Below, one piece after another: positions 61,806-64,000 of a stretch of 64,000 bases of DNA; the stretch's first letter is position 1, and the number at the start of each line of letters is the position of its first letter. The stretch is taken from assembly GCF_002879865.1 (NCBI RefSeq), contig NZ_PNXY01000027.1, forward strand, positions 29,531 to 93,530, read 5' to 3'. The DNA comes from Paraburkholderia rhynchosiae (GTDB taxonomy: Bacteria; Pseudomonadota; Gammaproteobacteria; Burkholderiales; Burkholderiaceae). A program made the position numbers and the translations under genes. The notes beneath the pieces are model-generated. The model ran no database searches and was not told the DNA's origin. It saw only the letters and a program-made list of their open reading frames with translations.

Positions 61806-61818
61806 GAGGTTAAGTTTA
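61793..61818 (-). promoter_or_regulatory. Palindromic operator spanning the ArsR start codon
   Basis: Perfect 11-bp arms (TAAACTTAACC and its complement) around a 4-base centre; the ATG lies at the edge of the centre and the right arm encodes Val-Lys-Phe of the protein. A/T-rich in GC-rich DNA, and the classic position for autorepression. Confidence 0.75.
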
Positions 61819-61862
61819 GAAACGAACTCGCGGATGTCAAGGCGCGCGGCGATGACCCAAAA

Positions 61863-63245
61863 TCAGATCGCCCAGCCGCCGAGATAGAACCCGACCAGCA
61901 CGATCGCAATCGCAACCGTCCCCACATTCAGCTTGCGGTACTCGCCGCTCACCACGCGGCCAATCACGAGCGTCGCGAAGCCGAGCATGATGCCGGTCAC
62001 GATGTTCGCCGTGAGCACGATGAATACCGCGCACATGAGGCCGGACATTGCGTCGACCATATCGTCCATATGCAGCTTGCTGACGTTCGAGAGCATCAGC
62101 AGCCCGACATACATCAGCGCGGGCGCGGTCGCATACGAAGGCACGAGGCTCGCGAGCGGCGAGAAGAACATCACGCCGAGAAACAGCAAGCCGACCACTG
62201 CCGCCGCCATTCCGGTTTTCGCGCCGGCCGCCACGCCGACCGTCGATTCGATGTAGGCCGCGGCCGGTGCGCCGCCGAGCAGACCCGAGAAAATCGAGCT
62301 GACCGAGTCGGCCGTCAACGCGCGACCTCCGTTGATGATGCGGCCGTTTTCATCGAGCTGGCCCGCCTGTCCGGCCACCGCGCGAATCGTGCCGGTCGCG
62401 TCGAACACGGCGGTCATCACGAGGGCCAGCACGCTCGGCAGAACCGCCATCGACAGCGCGCCCTTGATGTCCATCGCACCGATCAGCGACTCGTGGCCCG
62501 GCGCGCTCAGCGACGGCACGGCGAACACGCCATGAAACGACACCGCCGGATCGATGAGCAGCGCGATCGCCGAAATCGCGACGATCACAATGAGGATCGA
62601 GCCCGGCACGCGGCGGCGCACCAGTCCAAAAATCGCCGCCAGCCCCGCCACCGACATCAAGGCCGGCAACGCGGTGATATTGCCGAGCGAGACCGGCAAC
62701 CCAGCGCCCGGGTTCTTGACGACGAGACCGACTTCGTTGGCCGCGATCAGCAGCAGGAATAAACCGATGCCGATGCCCGTGCCGTGCGCGATGCCCGTCG
62801 GCAGATTACGCAGAATCCACGAACGCACGCCCGTCACCGAAATCGCGGTGAACACGACGCCCATCAGGAACACGGCGCCGAGCGCGACCGTCGGATGCAG
62901 GCCCTTGCCGAGCACGAGACCGAACGCCGTGAACGCGGTTAGCGATATCGCGCAGCCGATCGCAATCGGCAAGCGCGCCCACACGCCCATCAGCAGCGAG
63001 CCGAACGCGGTGGTCAGGCACACGGCGACGAACACCGCGCTCGTGTCGAAGCCGGCCTTGCCGAACATGCCCGGCACGACGAACACGGAATAGACCATCG
63101 CGAGAAAGGTCGTGACGCCGGCAACGATTTCCTGGCGCTGCGAACTGCCGCGCGACGAGATTTCGAAGTAGCGGTCGAGAAAGCCCTTGGTGTCGAATGA
63201 TTCGGCGCCGACATCAGAAATCGGCTGGGCGTGGGGTTCCATCAT
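61863..63245 (-). CDS. AzgA-type NCS2 purine permease
   Basis: A 460-residue inner-membrane transporter started at MMEPHAQPISDVG, with GGAGG nine bases upstream. It belongs to the guanine/hypoxanthine (AzgA/GhxP/PurP) branch: LDRYFEISSRGSSQRQEIVA, GVTTFLAMVYSVFVVPGMFG, LMTAVFDATGTIRAVAGQAG and SVSSIFSGLLGGAPAAAYIE (the sodium- or proton-coupled substrate site). About 12-14 helices are expected. It probably takes up adenine, guanine or hypoxanthine; choice among them cannot be made. No purine riboswitch-like leader seen. Confidence 0.93.
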   Translation of the reverse strand: MMEPHAQPISDVGAESFDTKGFLDRYFEISSRGSSQRQEIVAGVTTFLAMVYSVFVVPGMFGKAGFDTSAVFVAVCLTTAFGSLLMGVWARLPIAIGCAISLTAFTAFGLVLGKGLHPTVALGAVFLMGVVFTAISVTGVRSWILRNLPTGIAHGTGIGIGLFLLLIAANEVGLVVKNPGAGLPVSLGNITALPALMSVAGLAAIFGLVRRRVPGSILIVIVAISAIALLIDPAVSFHGVFAVPSLSAPGHESLIGAMDIKGALSMAVLPSVLALVMTAVFDATGTIRAVAGQAGQLDENGRIINGGRALTADSVSSIFSGLLGGAPAAAYIESTVGVAAGAKTGMAAAVVGLLFLGVMFFSPLASLVPSYATAPALMYVGLLMLSNVSKLHMDDMVDAMSGLMCAVFIVLTANIVTGIMLGFATLVIGRVVSGEYRKLNVGTVAIAIVLVGFYLGGWAI

Positions 63246-63703
63246 GATGAGTGCCTCCTTTATCAGCATGCTGAAACGGCCGTCGAAGTGGCCGTCATCA
63301 GGTTCGTCTCGTGGCGTTGGTTGATGTGTGCTGCTTTTTCTGTCTCGAAATGTAGGGCAACACAAATATGTCTCCAATCGCATGGATGGCATGCCGGTCA
63401 TGTCGCGACGCTTATATCGTTCAGGCGACGGCATGGCGCGTCGACGTGCCGCGCGTTTACACCTACGGTTCAGCGTCGGCAGATGAAAGCGTTTTCAGAG
63501 CTTTCTGCGGGGCTCGCGCGACACACAAAGCGCACGAACAGAGCGAACCGAACGCGACGCGGCATGAGGCGTGCTTCGCGTTGGCCGGTCTGACAGCTCG
63601 CAAAACGAGGCCGCCCAGCGCCGCGGGTTAAACTCTCGCCCGTACTGTTTTAACCGCGGCGGTCCATAGCGCCCGCCCGCACCGGTCCATGGAGTTCTCC
63701 CCG
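63246..63703. other. 458-base divergent intergenic region
   Basis: Nothing coding recognised. It separates the purine permease (minus) from the lipoprotein gene (plus), so it should hold both promoters. I looked for riboswitch-like paired elements and long palindromes and saw none. Confidence 0.5.
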
Positions 63704-64000
63704 ATGAGTGGCGGCTTTTCGCTTCCTGCCTGGCGTCGTCTGATTCTTGCCGCGTTCGCTGTGCTGGCGCTGTTCGCGCTGTCCGGTTGCGGCAGCTTGC
63801 TATGGGGACCGCAGCAGGCGCCCATCGTCGAGGCCACGGTCATGCCCGTGGAAGCCGCGAGCGCGCCCGTGGCCGCTTCCGCGCCCGAGCCGGTCGAGAC
63901 CGAAGCCGCCGAACCCGAGCAGCCAAAGAAGCCGAAGAAGCCGGTCGTCAAGCCGCACAAGGTCGAACCGCCGCCGCCCGTCGTCGCGCCCCCGCCGCCG
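63704..64000 (+). CDS. Proline-rich lipoprotein, N-terminal part
   Basis: An open frame of 99 codons that runs off the window end. ATG at 63704 has GGAG nine bases before it; an ATG five codons upstream is also in frame. The signal peptide ends in a lipobox (LSGC, Cys about 26-27 residues from the start). The mature part is Ala/Pro/Glu/Lys-rich (PKKPKKPVVKPHKVEPPPPV), a typical extended spacer that lets an outer- or inner-membrane lipoprotein reach across the periplasm. The functional domain lies beyond the window. Confidence 0.75.
   Translation, partial: MSGGFSLPAWRRLILAAFAVLALFALSGCGSLLWGPQQAPIVEATVMPVEAASAPVAASAPEPVETEAAEPEQPKKPKKPVVKPHKVEPPPPVVAPPPP

Noticed and set aside
61650..62762. 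370-codon plus-strand frame antisense to the purine permease
   Set aside because: His/Arg/Glu-rich shadow; the minus strand encodes a clear NCS2 transporter.
63246..63703. Possible purine riboswitch upstream of the purine permease
   Set aside because: No paired P1-P3 layout or conserved loop bases seen; beta-proteobacterial permeases of this type usually lack one.

Overview
The window is about 63% G+C chromosomal DNA from a beta-proteobacterium of the Burkholderiaceae, most likely Paraburkholderia. The evidence is protein content and gene order: an mdtABC-type pump, an aru-type arginine operon with an AraC-like ArgR, a hutH-C-U-D-I-F-G operon using the HutF/HutG route, and codon use biased to G/C third positions. 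I saw no rRNA, tRNA, CRISPR array, prophage or insertion sequence. Most of the window is conserved metabolic DNA; the unusual signals are in gene remnants, operators and simple repeats.

Layout. 1-7108: end of mdtA, then mdtB and mdtC (RND efflux). 7195-8246: a small membrane protein and a lipoprotein-like peroxiredoxin. 8431-14943: four signalling genes (two EAL-HDOD proteins, a PAS-GGDEF-EAL protein and an HDOD-GAF protein). 15207-27046: one co-directional minus-strand arginine block, transcribed as hisQ-hisM-hisP-argR-like-astC-aruF-astA-astD-astB-astE and then a periplasmic amino-acid-binding protein. It imports basic amino acids and converts arginine through succinylated intermediates to glutamate plus succinate.

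27371-37869: a patatin-like phospholipase and a BamE-like lipoprotein, then two sulfur-scavenging loci. The first has a sulfonate-binding protein, a collapsed acyl-CoA-dehydrogenase-type gene and a divergent LysR regulator. The second is an SsuD-like monooxygenase, class II aldolase, a collapsed sulfonate-binding-protein gene, cysteine dioxygenase and a four-domain rhodanese. A second luciferase-like oxidoreductase is divergent from it. 37945-49147: an alpha/beta hydrolase, glgC-glgA, pdxY, an acidic protein of unknown function, an orphan LivK-type binding protein, a DUF3857/transglutaminase protein, an HTH-coiled-coil protein and a 45-residue His-rich secreted peptide.

49473-57823: the complete histidine utilisation operon, preceded by HutC-type TGTA-N2-TACA operators. 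58177-64000: a divergent LysR/SDR pair, a small membrane protein, an ArsR-DUF899 operon whose operator spans the arsR start codon, an AzgA-type purine permease, and the start of a proline-rich lipoprotein that runs off the end.

I did not find a convincing new multi-gene system. The strongest new observations are: (i) two sulfonate-utilisation genes, 5 kb apart, that both kept their ends and lost their middles; (ii) the operator layouts at hutH and arsR; (iii) an 80-residue Ser/Ala/Thr-rich insertion in MdtC paired with a similar tail on MdtA; (iv) a rhodanese with alternating empty and Cys-bearing domains coupled to cysteine dioxygenase; and (v) short in-register repeats at the edges of several genes.
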